NCBI RefSeq assembly: GCF_014356525.2
Contig: NC_052505.1
Location: 53,682,379 to 53,746,378, forward strand
Direction: 5' to 3'
DNA length: 64,000 nucleotides
DNA from: Nilaparvata lugens
Taxonomy: Eukaryota; Arthropoda; Insecta; Hemiptera; Delphacidae
Shown: piece after piece, positions 46,099 to 58,750 of the stretch
Layout of the letters: each line of letters starts with the position of its first letter
How positions within the stretch are numbered: the first letter of the stretch is position 1
The notes under the pieces: model-generated
Seen by the model: only the letters and a program-made list of their open reading frames with translations
Database searches by the model: none
What the model was told of the DNA's origin: nothing
Made by a program: the position numbers and the translations under genes

Positions 46099-47216
46099 TT
46101 TTGTTATCAGCAACTAGAAAAGCCTTATCATATGCGGTAACACATTGTATGTTGAATAAGGAGAAATATGAAGAGAATTTTTTTACTTATAAAAGGCAGA
46201 TAATTCAAGTTTATTTATTGTAAGGCAAGAACTATTCTCTTACTCATCTCTGACGTGATGTATACGTCATACTAGTTCCACCAATAGCAAAATTTCTATG
46301 CAAATTAAGTAAGACGGAACTGCTCAGCAAAAGTTTCGAGATGAGAGACTACTTCCCCTTAAATGCCTTCACTGTAAAGACCTTGTTCTAAAAGTTACCA
46401 TTTTCTAGTGAGATTCTTATTTGTTAAATTTATGTATTTTTACTGTTAGCCTATACCTTAGGCGATATCATTTATTGTATTTGTGAATTATTCTGTCAAT
46501 TGATTGCTTCCATGAATCTAAATTTTATTATTCATTTTTTATTGGTGGAGGAAATACTTAATTTCTAAAAAATCTCCCATGTGCTGAAGATCGAAGTTTG
46601 GACGAGCCATCGAATCTAAATTAATTTAAAGAAACTACCACACCAAGAAGGATCACGTGAGTTCTCTTTTTATCTTATGGGGCCCCACCCTTCGCTTCGT
46701 AGAAGTACTGAAATTTCTCCAATTTTCCTTCACTGATTCTTAATGGCCACGTCGAAAGTGCAAATAGTATAAATGTACTGAATTATAATTGTAATTTTTG
46801 TGGTCATTTAACTGTCCTCATCTGCTTGAACCACGACCCTGATTAAATTCCACATATTGTAATATTTTCTAGTTAAATCATTGGAATCATAATTTATCTT
46901 TAAGAATTTTCAAACTTTGTAAAAAGAACGTGCATGATAGCCCAGCATCATAGCACTAATTCAAATAAGCCTGTCAGCAGAAAATTATTCAAAACTTGTT
47001 CATCAAATCTTGAAACTGTGTACTGCTCATTATATTTCAAATTTAATACTTTATTTCCTGAGTTCGATTATTTCTTAAGCCCTTCAGATGTTGTATTTGG
47101 CACGTTTGTACTTGTTAAGAACCAATCAAAGACGATCATATTGAAATAATTGATCCAAATCTGGATAAAGGAACAGATCTAAGTGGAAATATTAAGTGGG
47201 GTCAGATCGAGATCAT
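46099..47216 (+). mobile_element. Element of family I, copy 2
   Basis: Collinear with the reverse complement of 12853-14020, from TTATCAGCAACTAGAAAAGC through GCCTTATCATATGCGG to GTGGGGTCAGATCGAGAT. It starts within 30 bases of the end of A5. No intact frame; copies are diverged, so this is an older insertion or a different subfamily. Confidence 0.5.
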
Positions 47217-47296
47217 ACGTTCTCTGTCCTTACCTGCTAATATATCGGCTTCTATCTGTGCCCTACTTCGACTTAGGAATAAAGTTCCTACCACAG

Positions 47297-47503
47297 AGCA
47301 GAAACAGCTACAACGTAAAGAATCACACAATAGAGCCTGGAACTTGGAGAGATTCTGTCCGCGAAGTATCTTCTAAACGGCATTTGGTCTATCAAACCTA
47401 TCCTAGACCGTCAGAATTTATTAGTGGCGCAATCCCGCAAATTATATGCACCAAGCTCCTTGCTCGACCTGATCGATTTTGTACACTGTCTTCAATACAG
47501 GTA
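47297..47503 (+). CDS. Candidate internal exon, unrecognised
   Basis: Acceptor-like CCTACCACAG precedes 207 bases of above-average GC that stay open in one frame, and CAG followed by GTAATA closes it as a good donor. The 69 or so residues (with GTWRDSVREVSS and LLARPDRFCTLSSIQ) are not known to me. Frame phase would be 0 at both ends. A second frame is open for ~28 codons. It lies directly after element I2, so it might also be part of a transposon. Confidence 0.25.
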
Positions 47504-48985
47504 ATAATTTAAGGTATCTGAATCTAGTGTCTAGCAATTGCTACACTACGACTTATACTAGCAAGGAATATTATTCTCACACAGATAGTCATTGAACACA
47601 TCTCATTGAATACACATCTCATTAAATACAAAATGCATATATATTTTCAATCCCTCTAGCTTTAAGCTATTTGAGGAATATTAAAAAAAATACTAAAAAC
47701 ATTTACTATGTTGCAATAATTTACATAATGAACAAATATAAATATATATATATTAAATGAATGTTATTAACAAAGCAAATTAGAAATTCATAAATAATTA
47801 CTTATAATAAAATGTAAAACCTTCCCATATAACTATTAAATGATCGCTAGTCTGACGAAACTATTGTGAGCTTGCATTTTTACTGTAAATCCAACCATAT
47901 GACATATGTCAATCATCAATTATTGCAATGAAAAAAAAAATTAATTTTGTCCGAACTTCACCCCTTCTTTGTAAATTTCGCAATTCCAGAGGCAATATTA
48001 TATATTGCTCTTGAACAGATCAAGGGTGTGCAGGAGTTTATGCCTCCCGCAATTTGGACTGTTATAGTCTATTGGATCTTATACTGAATCTCTCAGCCTG
48101 GTGTTCTATAGTACTCATCCACACACTCATAAGTTTGAGATTACAACACCGAGGACTCAGTGTAAGATTTTATACATGTGTGACGTCTCCATCTGGGGCA
48201 CTGCTCAAGTAATAAACCCCCCAATAAGCGTTACAATACTGAGTATTAAGAAAATCTCTTCTCTCTTCTATTAATCAAAGATATATATTTTGTTCTCGTA
48301 CGAAATTATTGTATAATTATTAAGTTAGAAACTTGATGACTGAGTACCAAGTGAATGATTCAAGTGAATATTCGAATCAAATCAACTTTTATTCAATGAT
48401 ATCGCTTACATGACAAATTCCATTATACAAATAATATAATATTGTGATTCAAGTGGATAAAGTTCATCAAACACACTACACTCTGGAAAAACTATGGAAA
48501 TCCTGAGGGAAATCTAGTTAAATAATGTTGCTATGAAGGAATGTCCTGCATGGTAAGCATTCTGCATGTATACTGCTCTGTTGATGGAATATTATGTGAG
48601 ACTCGTTCCGATATTTATTGCTCCGGAGGACACAACACTGTGCTAAATCGTATTTTGATCATCTTTGAACGACCCGCAGAATACTGCTATTGCATTATTT
48701 AAAGCATACATTCTCACACACATTCACAGACGACAAAGTATTGGATAATTCAGCACACACACGATCTCCACCAACGGCCGCATCCCTGACAGCATTCCTC
48801 ATGCATTACATCACAGCCTCACGTTCAATCAATGCTGACAGTTCAAAGTGAATATCACTGTAGCTTCGAGAATATTGCCGTATTTCGTGACTGGAAACTG
48901 GAATTTTATAACGCTGGCGGTTGGACTATGAAGACTATGTAATCGATATGGACCTTTTCTCGACATGCTGTGACAAACTCTTTTC
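47504..48985. other. No gene recognised
   Basis: AT-rich. A half copy of the foldback J core (AATGCTGACAGTTCAAAGTG) is at about 48831. Confidence 0.4.
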
Positions 48986-48989
48986 GCCT

Positions 48990-49066
48990 CCATTATATAA
49001 AAATGTATGGTGACTGAAGTATCAATTCAAATCAAGTGTATCATCCCACTTACTTCACAAAATGCA
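48990..49066 (+). promoter_or_regulatory. Possible TATA-type core promoter
   Basis: TTATATAAAA lies near 48995 at the edge of a mixed-composition stretch, with ATCAATTCA about 30 bases on as a possible start site and an ATG some 70 bases on. The ATG opens only six codons (MHFKFP) before a stop, so no gene can be attached. Confidence 0.2.
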
Positions 49067-49299
49067 TTTCAAATTCCCATAGGTTTTCTATAATATCCGC
49101 TACAATTTAATTCTCTTAAACCTTCAATTTTTAAAATAAGTGTCAAAAAAGTGTTCTTTTCTGCCAAAAAAACATTTCATTTTACTTTTAATTCATTATG
49201 AATAAAATTCTGTAATTATTTATTGTCAATTTTAAAAAGAAAGGAAAGTTCATTAAAAGGAGCATGATTAAATGAAATTGAAATGATTCATTATGGAAC

Positions 49300-49570
49300 G
49301 GCAGGCCATCCACTATCCGACCAGTGGTCCACCTGAGCTTTTGATCCGACATTCAGTGTTGGATCCGACATCGGATCATGGTAAGGTTGTTGAATGTTAA
49401 AAGTCTATGCGGACGAGTTAAATCTACTTGAGATTCAAAACGAAGCTCCGACATCCGACAAGCCTTTGTTTTCCATCGACTAGAATGAAGTTGGAGAGCC
49501 AGACAGAGTGTCAGTCGGAGCATGAGTGATAAAACATCCGACTCAACTCAACTGACCAGAATCGTTGGAC
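49300..49570. repeat. Cluster of CCGACAT-type motifs
   Basis: The words GGATCCGACATCGGATC, TCCGACATCCGACA and relatives recur several times within 250 bases, some as small palindromes. Unexplained. Confidence 0.4.
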
Positions 49571-49687
49571 CTCCAGTCGAGCAGTGAATAGCATGCTATT
49601 ATATTTGAACAAGTAGAACTTGACAGAATAACTCAAAGAGAATTTAGATTGACAGTGTAGGTTCATTTTCATCCTATGCTTTTCACG

Positions 49688-49914
49688 TTCTCATTTTTCA
49701 TAGAAATTCATCTTCAAATTTTCGTTCTTGTTTCATTTCTTTACTAGAACATCCCTGAAAAGTGTTCATATTAAGTGATCGATCAACACTTTTGTAGAAT
49801 TCTCACATTTTTCAGGAAAATTCATCTTCAAATTTTCGTTCTTGTTTCATTTCTTTACTGGAAAATCCCAAAGAAGTGTTCATATTGAGAGATCGATCAA
49901 CATTTTTGTAGAAT
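49688..49914. repeat. Two-copy tandem repeat, ~113-base unit
   Basis: The phrase TCTTCAAATTTTCGTTCTTG recurs at 49711 and 49825, followed in both by GTTTCATTTCTTTACT and GATCGATCAACA. Units differ at scattered positions. Confidence 0.85.
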
Positions 49915-51072
49915 GAAACTACTTCGACTCTGATTGTCTGGTAGGCCAACTCATGAATAATTTTCATTTTTGAAACCTGAAATTTCCTTATTGCTTGTCC
50001 ATTATGTTAAATGTATATTCTGAACGATACTGACGAAGTCAACTGACCAGCATTCTTGAATTTATTAGGTGAAGAGAATTCCATAGATGCCCAGATTGAA
50101 AGACACACCATTTTCCAGATATTTATTATTATTTATTAATTACAATAAGTTGCGTAAAGCCACACATTTTTGATCAAGGCTCAAGTGGCATGCAACATGT
50201 CAAGTTCAGGATCGGGATCCTGAGAATGCGTTGCAACACTCTTCTATTGTATAGATAGATATTAGTAATCTTAAACAACGAGGATTTCACTCAGTAATTG
50301 AGATATTTCGCTTCGTTGGTGTCTCCGAATCGCAGAAGAGTATTTCTCATGAAAAAATATTATTGCATTGACCGCAGTAATGACTGCTGAAAAAATATTA
50401 TTCTTAGACTAGATACTGTATTAATATTTGAATCCGAGACATAGCAGTTCTGATTTCGTAACACAGAAAACTCACATTGTTATTTTCAAGTGGAGGAAAG
50501 CGAATTCAACTCAGAACATTTTCGATATCATCATGAAGGCAAAGATTGATATCTGTTATTAACTCTCATGTTTCAAAAACGCATGAATGATCATCTTGGA
50601 TAGACTATAGGAAGAGGATCAAACACTGGCAAAAAAGGATGTTATGATTCATCGATGAATAATTGCTGAATTATTCATCATAAGTATGTTCTCTGGGTAT
50701 TTATGAGAAAAATACCTCTAACATAGAAAGTTGAAATGTGGTGGTAGCATAAACACTCTCAAGTGAGTGCTTGAAATTACTAATGTTCCAATAGCTTAGA
50801 ATTGCAATAATGATAGTTTCAAATGAAGCATTGTATTTTATATCTCGTAATATATTTTTGACCAGTGGCGTAGTCCGAGTAAAAATCTTCCCAAATTTGT
50901 TAATATGGATGTAAAATTTAGAAGAGGTTTCTTTCTACGCTCATTTTCCATTTCTGCTTTTATTTTATCCTTCAATCATTCGCTAAAATTTTGTCAGAAT
51001 ATTCCCAGAGCCAATATTATTGAATCTTTCTATACTATCCACACTTATGCACTTCTATTAGCTTAATCTGTA
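49915..51072. other. No gene recognised
   Basis: AT-rich, short frames only. Confidence 0.45.
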
Positions 51073-51384
51073 TTAGATTATTGGAATCTTATAATTCATA
51101 ATATTCAAATCCATGTTATGTACGGTAATAATAATTACCTCTATGTCAAGATATTTGTGTGAAGCAAAATCTTGAAGAAATCTTCTCATTTTTGTATCAT
51201 AATTTAATCTCTCTTGAGAATCTTTCATCCAGAATTTTTTAAATTTATTACTGATATCCAAATCAAAATGGAGAATTCGATGTGAGTATTTAAGTTGACT
51301 GAGCACCATTTGAATAGATATAGGGAATCCAAATACTTTTATGAAATGATTTGCTTCGGCCAACGTCGAAACATTCAAAATCAA
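51073..51384 (-). CDS. Unrecognised open frame, possible exon
   Basis: About 103 open codons on the minus strand, starting without an ATG. The residue mix (FKKFWMKDSQERLNYDTKM) looks protein-like, but there is no domain I know. It lies just downstream of the predicted secreted-protein gene on the same strand and could be a further exon of it, though I could not find a donor and acceptor that join them cleanly. Confidence 0.2.
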   Translation of the reverse strand: MILNVSTLAEANHFIKVFGFPISIQMVLSQLKYSHRILHFDLDISNKFKKFWMKDSQERLNYDTKMRRFLQDFASHKYLDIEVIIITVHNMDLNIMNYKIPII

Positions 51385-51505
51385 AAATAATCAGAAGAGG
51401 TGAGAAATTGAGATTCGCATTGCAGAATATTATGTTCAGAAAAAATATCCTTAGAATAGGTTTTCACAATTAAAATGTAGTTGAATATGCTCCTAGAATA
51501 TACAT

Positions 51506-51877
51506 TTACACTGTAAATAACTTAAAATTCCTATATTGGCCGTGATAGAAACTTCTTCGTAATTGTTCTGTATGAAATTCTATTTCTATCATATAAAAAC
51601 TTCCAACTTTCCTTGTGTAACTGGTGGATTTATTAGAAATGACAATCATTTTCATCTTATTGGAATTTAATCGTTTTTTGGCAACGAATTCCTTGAAGAA
51701 AATACAGGTAGGAATTGCACCTATAATTATCAACTCAGTAGTCATGAGAAGTGACGTTTCAAGAATGAAAGTTTATACATATTCGATTAAAATTAACAAT
51801 ATACCTTGTGCAGGACATCCGAATAAGGTGATTGCAGCAGTTAGAACAGCCAACATGTTGACACTGGCTTCGTTCAT
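51506..51877 (-). CDS. Predicted two-exon gene for a small secreted protein
   Basis: Exon 1 runs from an ATG at 51877 to 51805 and encodes 24 residues ending in MLAVLTAAITLFGCPAQ, a classic signal-peptide core with a small-residue cleavage region. It closes with CAAG and donor GTATAT. An 84-base intron (51804-51721) ends TAATTATAG. Exon 2 (51720-51506) continues in frame for 70 residues to a stop, giving about 95 residues in total. The mature part starts near AIPTC, is basic, has a single cysteine and carries no domain I can name. A second in-frame ATG at 51857 would shorten the N-region. Support comes from the match of phase, short insect-type intron and hydrophobic start. There is no homology evidence, so a chance alignment remains possible. 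Confidence 0.4.
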
Positions 51878-52499
51878 CTCTCAAGGAACTGGTCACAAAT
51901 TTGTTGATAACAAAAATCACCAATGAATCAACAAAAACCACATAAAAAACATCAACAATCAAATTCTCTGTAACTCCTTGGAATTTGAGTGAAAATATTT
52001 TATTTCGACAATCTCTTGTAACATATCACGATTGTGATTCACAAAAAATGAAACACTTCAACCTAGTACCACTTCAAGTGATCACAGTTTATTTTAGATT
52101 GAGGGAAGATTTCAGATTGCAAATGCAGTCCAAGGAGTGAAAACGAATCTCTTCCAGATTTGAATGAAACCAATCAGTCACGAGATTACACGAATAATAA
52201 ATATTATGTTGGAGTCTCTGTGAAATTTGAATGGAACCAGTCAGTTACACAATTCCAGCTATCAACTGAATTATTGAATTTTTATGAATTGAATTTTCTC
52301 ATTTTACAATATTTTTCAAAAAACCCAGTCAACGTTTTATAGACTTTGTCGACTTTTGAGAAATAATTTGCAGTTGAAAATTGCACAGGACACAAAATGG
52401 CTTATTTTCTTTAATTCGTGATAATATTGAAAGCTCCGCCAGTGTTCAGCAATGAATCACGGAGTATATTCGAATATTATGGAAAGGAATATAGGCTAT

Positions 52500-53215
52500 A
52501 TATCATGTTCTATCGCAACAAAAATACCGTGCAACAGATCAACGCTCAACTTGACTAAACAAAGACAAGGCGCGACACTGATATCTATATCACTAACTTG
52601 TGCACCACTGACAGTTCTCGCGGACCGTTCCAACACTCCAGTAAGGAGTTCAACTCACTCTCTCGGTTTAACGTACCCGTGGACCACCAAAGATAGGTGT
52701 CACAATCCACTAGTCAAACGCGATAGGTCTCGTTGACCGATACACCACTTTTCGAAGTCTCACGCGAACTGTTTCAACACTTGAAACGTTCCACCAGCTG
52801 ATGACTATGACACTCGAAATAGCCCTCAAAAATCGCTGACTAATGGTAAAGGACTAACCGACCGCGGATCGACTAGTAGAGGACTGACAGACCGCTAATT
52901 GAAAAAGGTCTCACAAACCGGAGGACGGCCCGGTGATTGCCATGAGACACGATTAAGGTCGTGACGCGCTAGCGACTCGAGTCGTGCGACCAACACGTCG
53001 CCCCACAGAATGGTATCCGGGCGCGAACCTTTGTCCAGTGCGCATGTGCCACTGGTAGCTGCCCCCCTCTAGGGGTAGCTACCCCCTCGGGGAGCAAGCG
53101 GGTGGCGATGAGTACCCCACTATTTTGGGGAGTAGGAATGGTTGCAGCACTCACTTCCACGACCTCCTGTTTTAACAGGCCTGCTCCGCCTATCATCGTT
53201 AGCTCTCACTACAAT
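52500..53215. promoter_or_regulatory. CpG-dense island with palindromes
   Basis: Sharply richer in GC than anything around it, with many CpG steps (about 15 in 52921-53040). A compact hairpin, TAGCT...CCCCT / AGGGG...AGCTA, lies at 53056-53081, followed by CCCCCTCGGGG. It may be a promoter, the first exon region of a minus-strand gene or the remnant of a GC-rich element. The candidate exon at 53155-53196 and the gene at 51506-51877 are on its minus-strand side. Confidence 0.4.
53155..53196 (-). CDS. Candidate first coding exon (14 codons)
   Basis: An ATG at 53196 on the minus strand opens MIGGAGLLKQEVVE and meets a perfect donor GTGAGT at 53154-53149, in phase 0, inside the CpG-dense island. 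Composition and donor favour a real exon. No downstream exon could be joined with confidence; the frame simply read on gives a 75-residue shadow. Confidence 0.3.
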
Positions 53216-55639
53216 CAGTTAGGTATCAACTGTTGAAGAATTGATATAAAACATCAGATCAGGCTATAAAACATTAATATGCTTCAGTAGGCTACAAAAC
53301 ATGAAAAAAAACATTTATTCGCGTGAGAAAGCAATATCATTATGAATATTCTATCAACATTCCCAAAGCTGTAGGTGGATTCTGACTTTAACTCAAAAAT
53401 AATATATTCAGAAAAGTCGGTTTTTCAAAAGGTCAGCCTTACAACGGGTAGCAGCTGGAACATAACTCTCAACTTATGAGAAACCACAGAACTATCTATA
53501 TCCTGAGAATCGTTTTGTAATGTGCAGGGAAAAATTTGTAACTATCTTATTCCTGAGTTTTGGTAGCTTCAACTGTGAAATGTTTTTCAATAAAATATCG
53601 TGTAATAAACTAACACTGATACAAGTGACGCAAAAAGTGTTGAGTAATTACTGGAGAAAAAAGTTAGTAATTTTATACATGAGTTTATAAAGTTAAAATT
53701 TATGTATACAGAGGAAGTTGTTCGGTTGTAGAGTTGTATAAAGAAATAATTTGCTAGAGCAAACGAATTCAACACAGGATGTCGTGGTATTGGAGGAGAG
53801 AATCAGTCATTCACATTCACATTATCAGGAATGAGAGCATCAGGGCATATTCTTCTCCATCAACAGTGGAAAAAATTTTTTTCAGTCTTCAACACACAAA
53901 TGTCACACATCAAATTGACACAATGTGAAACGTCGTAAGTCAAAGTGATCAAATTAAATCATTGGTTATCCCAGTACTATGTGAAATTTTGCCAATATTT
54001 ACGATATGCCAATATTTCCCAAAGTGAACAATCTACAATATTAATTCAAGTTTTCGGTTTGTACGATATGACATAATCCATTTATTCATAATTTTCTGTA
54101 TACCTAAATAATCAGGCTGTCTCCCTAATTTCCAAGATTATCAGCTTGTATATTCATGGAATGATTACAATGAAAGGGAGAAGATTCAGGTGTCATTGAC
54201 TTTCACGAATATCTCAACAATCAAGTTGATCCGTATGAGAATCTTCATGGAGAATCCAATACTATAATTATTAAGGGTGGTTGATTAGCATTGGAAATTG
54301 TAAATAAATGAGTTGTGATATAGATAGTAATGTAACGTGACTGAACAAGAATATTGAATTCAATGGACGAAAATGTAACAAGCAATCTAGTTGATGGAAT
54401 CCAATTACTTTAGCCACAAAATACTAGCCTAGACATGCAAACTACAATGTACTAGTGATGTTGACGAGAAAGAAAAACGCAGAGCTCAAAACTGATGCTA
54501 TGAGACTTATCCGTTTTCAATTAATCTTGCATGGCTTTGCATAACAAACTACTGAACCGACTTTCAAACTCCAATAACAGATTATTATTTTCAATCCATG
54601 TTTGAAAATACTTTTTTCAAACAGTGATTTATAGTTGATTGCTCCACAGTCGTAGATTTCCGTTCTGGAAAACAGAAAAAATGTTCCATTGATGAAACCA
54701 ATCACTGTGTATCAATCATTTTTGCAGAGATATCGTTCATTTGACTGGAAACTTCAATGTGCTTGCTAAATGCAGTCATATCCTGTTCTCTCTTCTATCC
54801 TTTATCGATTCTATCATCTAGCTCGTTTCTTCTATTGCAAGTTTCCGAGAATAATTATTCAACTACTCTCTTGCCAATTACCTCAACGATGTGGAATTTT
54901 TCCAGCGATTGAATTGAAAATGAAATCCTTCATTTTTCTCTCCTCTCCAGATTCAATCACATCGTGATCGATCCATGTTGATGGAAAAACTTCAAGATAT
55001 GGTTTCCAAGTGTAATAATCTGATGAGTGAAATCTTTTGAACCATTACTGAATAAAGCATTAAATGGATAAGAATTTTGAGATGGCAATTCATTCTGATG
55101 ATATTGATACAGTAACTTGAGATAAACAGGATACATTTCACAATGAACGGTATTCATTACAGGGTTGAACAATAAGTTAAGTACATATTATGTACTCATA
55201 TGTCGAAGAGCAATAGGTGAAGGCGTAGTCCAGAGATCGCGAACAGGTGTTCCCAGCTTTGCGTTTTATCAGAAGAATTATGTTAGCCCACAGGCAGCAA
55301 TCAAATGAAGGCGTTCTAGTTGGTTTTAAATTGATGATAAGTCATAGAAAAACTAGTTGTCCACTACAAGACAGGGCTTCAGCATCAATTCAATCAAAAT
55401 ATATGATAGACGTCTCACACTCTCTTGTACACACTCAATTCAATTTCCAGTTTCCATACTAGTGTTCTCGCATTATCTGTCATTTTTTCTTAGAGCCCCT
55501 GCTTCCTAGTTTTCAGTTTGACCGTGGTTAGGATGTTTGCTGTCACTTCTCAGGTATTATCAAGAACGCCTGACCGTTGTCTGTCTGCGCGTAGCCAATG
55601 ACAATAACGATGACGAAGTGTTCTTGCAAGAATGATTAG
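53216..55639. other. No gene recognised
   Basis: AT-rich, short frames only, no clear repeat. Confidence 0.45.
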
Positions 55640-56020
55640 TATTCAATCAATCAAATTTCATTACAATCAACACAATACGATATACATGAAAGGAATCAAA
55701 ACACGAAAAAATCACAATCAAAAATAAATTCTCAATGAAATACAAAAACATGCTTCATGGCGGGGTGTGCTGAAAAGAAAGAAAGGAGGAGAATACCCAG
55801 CCAACTATGGTTCCTCATGTAATAGGCAGGTAGATGGTATAAAAGTAAGGAAAGAAGGGTGGAGAGGAGAAAAAAAATGAAAGTATTGGAGGAGAAAGTA
55901 GGAAAGAGAAAAAATTGTAAGCGAGTCCACTTTCAACAAATGTAGGTATCTAAAAGAATTGGCCTTGCAAACAGCAATTTGAGCAGAAATCTCGAGATTC
56001 ATACGTCGATATGGAAGAAA
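55640..56020 (-). mobile_element. Possible LINE 3' end
   Basis: On the minus strand it ends TGTAATGAAATTTGATTGATTG, the (TTGA)n type tail seen at other LINE ends in this window. A purine-rich body (plus strand) precedes it without RT motifs. Confidence 0.35.
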
Positions 56021-56209
56021 AAGTTACTGTAATTCCAAGTTTTATCCAGAGAAGCTCATAAAAAATATTGTTCAATAATATACCGTCACTAAACCCGAGT
56101 GTCTCGCCGAGTGTCGGGCGAGATCGAAAACGAGGTATTCAAGCATGTGGGGACACAGACAACACGGTTCAGTGCAGTACTAGGGGTGGTGTGTATCTGA
56201 GATAGACCT

Positions 56210-56316
56210 ACAAACAGTGCTTGCAGGCCTTGGTTTACAAACAGTGCTTGCAGGCCTTGGTTCAGCTTCCAGTTTCAATCGATGCCAGCCATCGGTTCAG
56301 CTTTCAGTTTCAATCG
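56210..56316. repeat. Local tandem duplications (27 and 35 bases)
   Basis: ACAAACAGTGCTTGCAGGCC occurs at 56210 and 56237. Then GGTTCAGCTTCCAGTTTCAA (56259) recurs at 56294 with one change. Confidence 0.85.
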
Positions 56317-56418
56317 TTAGCAGGTAAACATAAAAACATAGATGTCATCGTGCTGAAACGCGATCGAGATCTAACCGTTCTGTACACTTCCATGCTTTAC
56401 AATGTGTTTATCTGGAGA

Positions 56419-56581
56419 TGCGAACATACTTATGCGCCAAAAACACGCGCATTTCACTCATCTTCAGCTGATCATATTCTACTCTACTGTTTCTGTAGAA
56501 TTATTACAGACATGATGAGCATAGCGTCAGCTGATGAACAGTCAAATGCGCGTATTTGTAGCACATTAATATGTACGCACC
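56419..56581. mobile_element. Palindromic MITE, family F (complete copy)
   Basis: The left arm (56419-56470, with ACACGCGCATTTCACTCATC) and right arm (56527-56581, with AAATGCGCGTATTTGTAGCA) are inverted copies at roughly 75% around a ~56-base centre. CAGCTGAT and ATCAGCTGA-like words close the inner ends. The ORF that spans it (56221-56595) is a by-product. Confidence 0.6.
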
Positions 56582-58750
56582 TTATTTACATGTAGGTTGA
56601 TCGCGAGCGAGACCTAAGCTGGAAGCTGAATATCGACCTGATCGTTCTTCTCTCAGCCTTACACGTTTCAATGGCTGTGTGTCCCAGACTTTGAGTCAAT
56701 TGATCAGTAGACGATATTTATAAGTTTCTCACAGTACAATACCCATCCATCTCGTGAAATGTTCTATTGTCGTTCATTCTTTCAGGAAAGGATACCAAAG
56801 ATATTTCATCCTTCTCCTGAAATTGAGATGCTCACTTAATAACATGTAATATTTTCAATTTGCAGCATGTAAACGTCATGCTTGGTCTAAAATAATGCAT
56901 GATTCATCCCAAGGGGGCCACACATAGATCTCAACACTTCGATTGAAACCAGTAACTTTTACACGATAAAACCACTGAAAAGCAAAATTTCCTGTAAAAT
57001 CGTATCCTACAAACAGTATTGGTGTACGCCAACTTGGGAACTTATTTTCCTGGAATCTCCATACGAAATTAACTTTGGGTTATCGAGTAGGTGGTGCAAT
57101 ATTTCACACCTACACTCAAATTTCAAACGAAAATCGACCAGTACTCGAACAATATTCTCACTCACGCTGTTCTAGCAGTCTAGTCTTACTATAGTGTTAC
57201 AGATTACAGTAATGTAATGTAACACACTAATGTAACACCTACATAGACTCATCTCCATTACTACACTACTCTACAGACTACACTAGTGTAGCACCTACAT
57301 TAACCTCCACACTAACACTAAACTGGGCGTTACGACGTTGCAAGTTAATTACAGCGTAGAAATCGAGCATTAATGACCTTCTAAGCAACGTAGAGCCAAC
57401 TGCTTCTTAATTATTCTTATTGGCTTTGTTCAGCCATGTGTGGCCAAAGTAATTGAACGTTTGGCTCACGGCTTCTAATTGGGTTCGATGAACTCCATCA
57501 ACGCATGTCCGAGCTCAGCTCTACTCTGACTATTCAAAAGTCGATTGATCACTTATGACTGAACTTTATCCATTCATACAATAAGTACATCATCAAAATG
57601 ATAGGGAAAGTGAAAATAAGGCAACCTTGTGCTATTCCTCTGCCAAATTTGATCGATGTTACCCATAGTCCGAAATAGGTTAAGTCTTGCAATAGCTTAT
57701 TAAAAACGTCGTTGAAATGGCTGGATATGCAAACGTCTATTTCTATGTTTGATCTCAAATGGATGATGGTATCCCATAATTGCTCAAGGTTGATTATGAG
57801 TTCAATATAAAAGACAAGCCTATTATTCAAGAATCTCATTCAACCAATACTTACACATGATATTGATTCATTCAGATCAAGAGGAGTGAGCACCTATTCT
57901 CATCAGTCTTTTATAGCTTTGTGATCGTGGATTTCAACCCCATTGTCAGTGTCATGATCATTTCATTCATTTACTCACGTACAAGCTGAAGCTTGAATTC
58001 TAGAATATCCACTAGAAAAATTGATGATTGAAATGAATAAGGAACTCAATTGCGCGCTATGACAAGCTTGTTCTGAGCTTGATTGCTACAAGTTATGAAC
58101 TGAATTATGCTACGAACTCAAAGCCCATGACAAGCTACTTACCTATAATCTTGATTGCTACTATTATTGTTATAAGACATCATGCTACTCTATTGCTACT
58201 ATGTTGGATGCTTCTTGATTGATACTATCATTGCTTCAAGATTTAAATTGTGGCAATCTACTATTATAGTCAAGAAACTGAAAATACTATGCATGAGCAT
58301 GATTAGCATTGAAGTAGCCGACTCACTGACACTATTTTGTTATCATTGTTGAAGAAGACTGGGTTTATACGTTGTTGGAAGAAACAGTATCAGAGAGCTA
58401 ATCTCTGAATAACTCATACTTCAATAATTCCCGTGATACACTTCCACTTCTTGTGACGTTTGCCATTGTTATTTTTATTCCCCCCAGAGCGATCAAAATT
58501 TATGAATCCTTACAATAAATATAGGCTTGTTTATACGTATAATAGTTTGCCAGTATCAGTAACAACAAATAGAGAGTTGGGCGATTAAATATGGATAATT
58601 CGAAATAGCAGTTGATACCCACTCATTCTCAAACAAAACAAACATTTTTTTCCACTGGTGCATATCTCAAATGCTGCACGTTTTTATGATTATAGAGGAA
58701 AAATTGTCCCGAAATTGATCACGTACGGAAAATGAAATTTTTTTAATGAC
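56582..58750. other. No gene recognised
   Basis: A simple quasi-repeat of TAATGTAACAC/TACACTA words occupies 57205-57310. The rest is featureless AT-rich sequence. Confidence 0.4.

Noticed and set aside
49049..49085. Cuticle-protein-like first exon after a TATA box
   Set aside because: The ATG reaches an in-frame stop after six codons before any usable donor.
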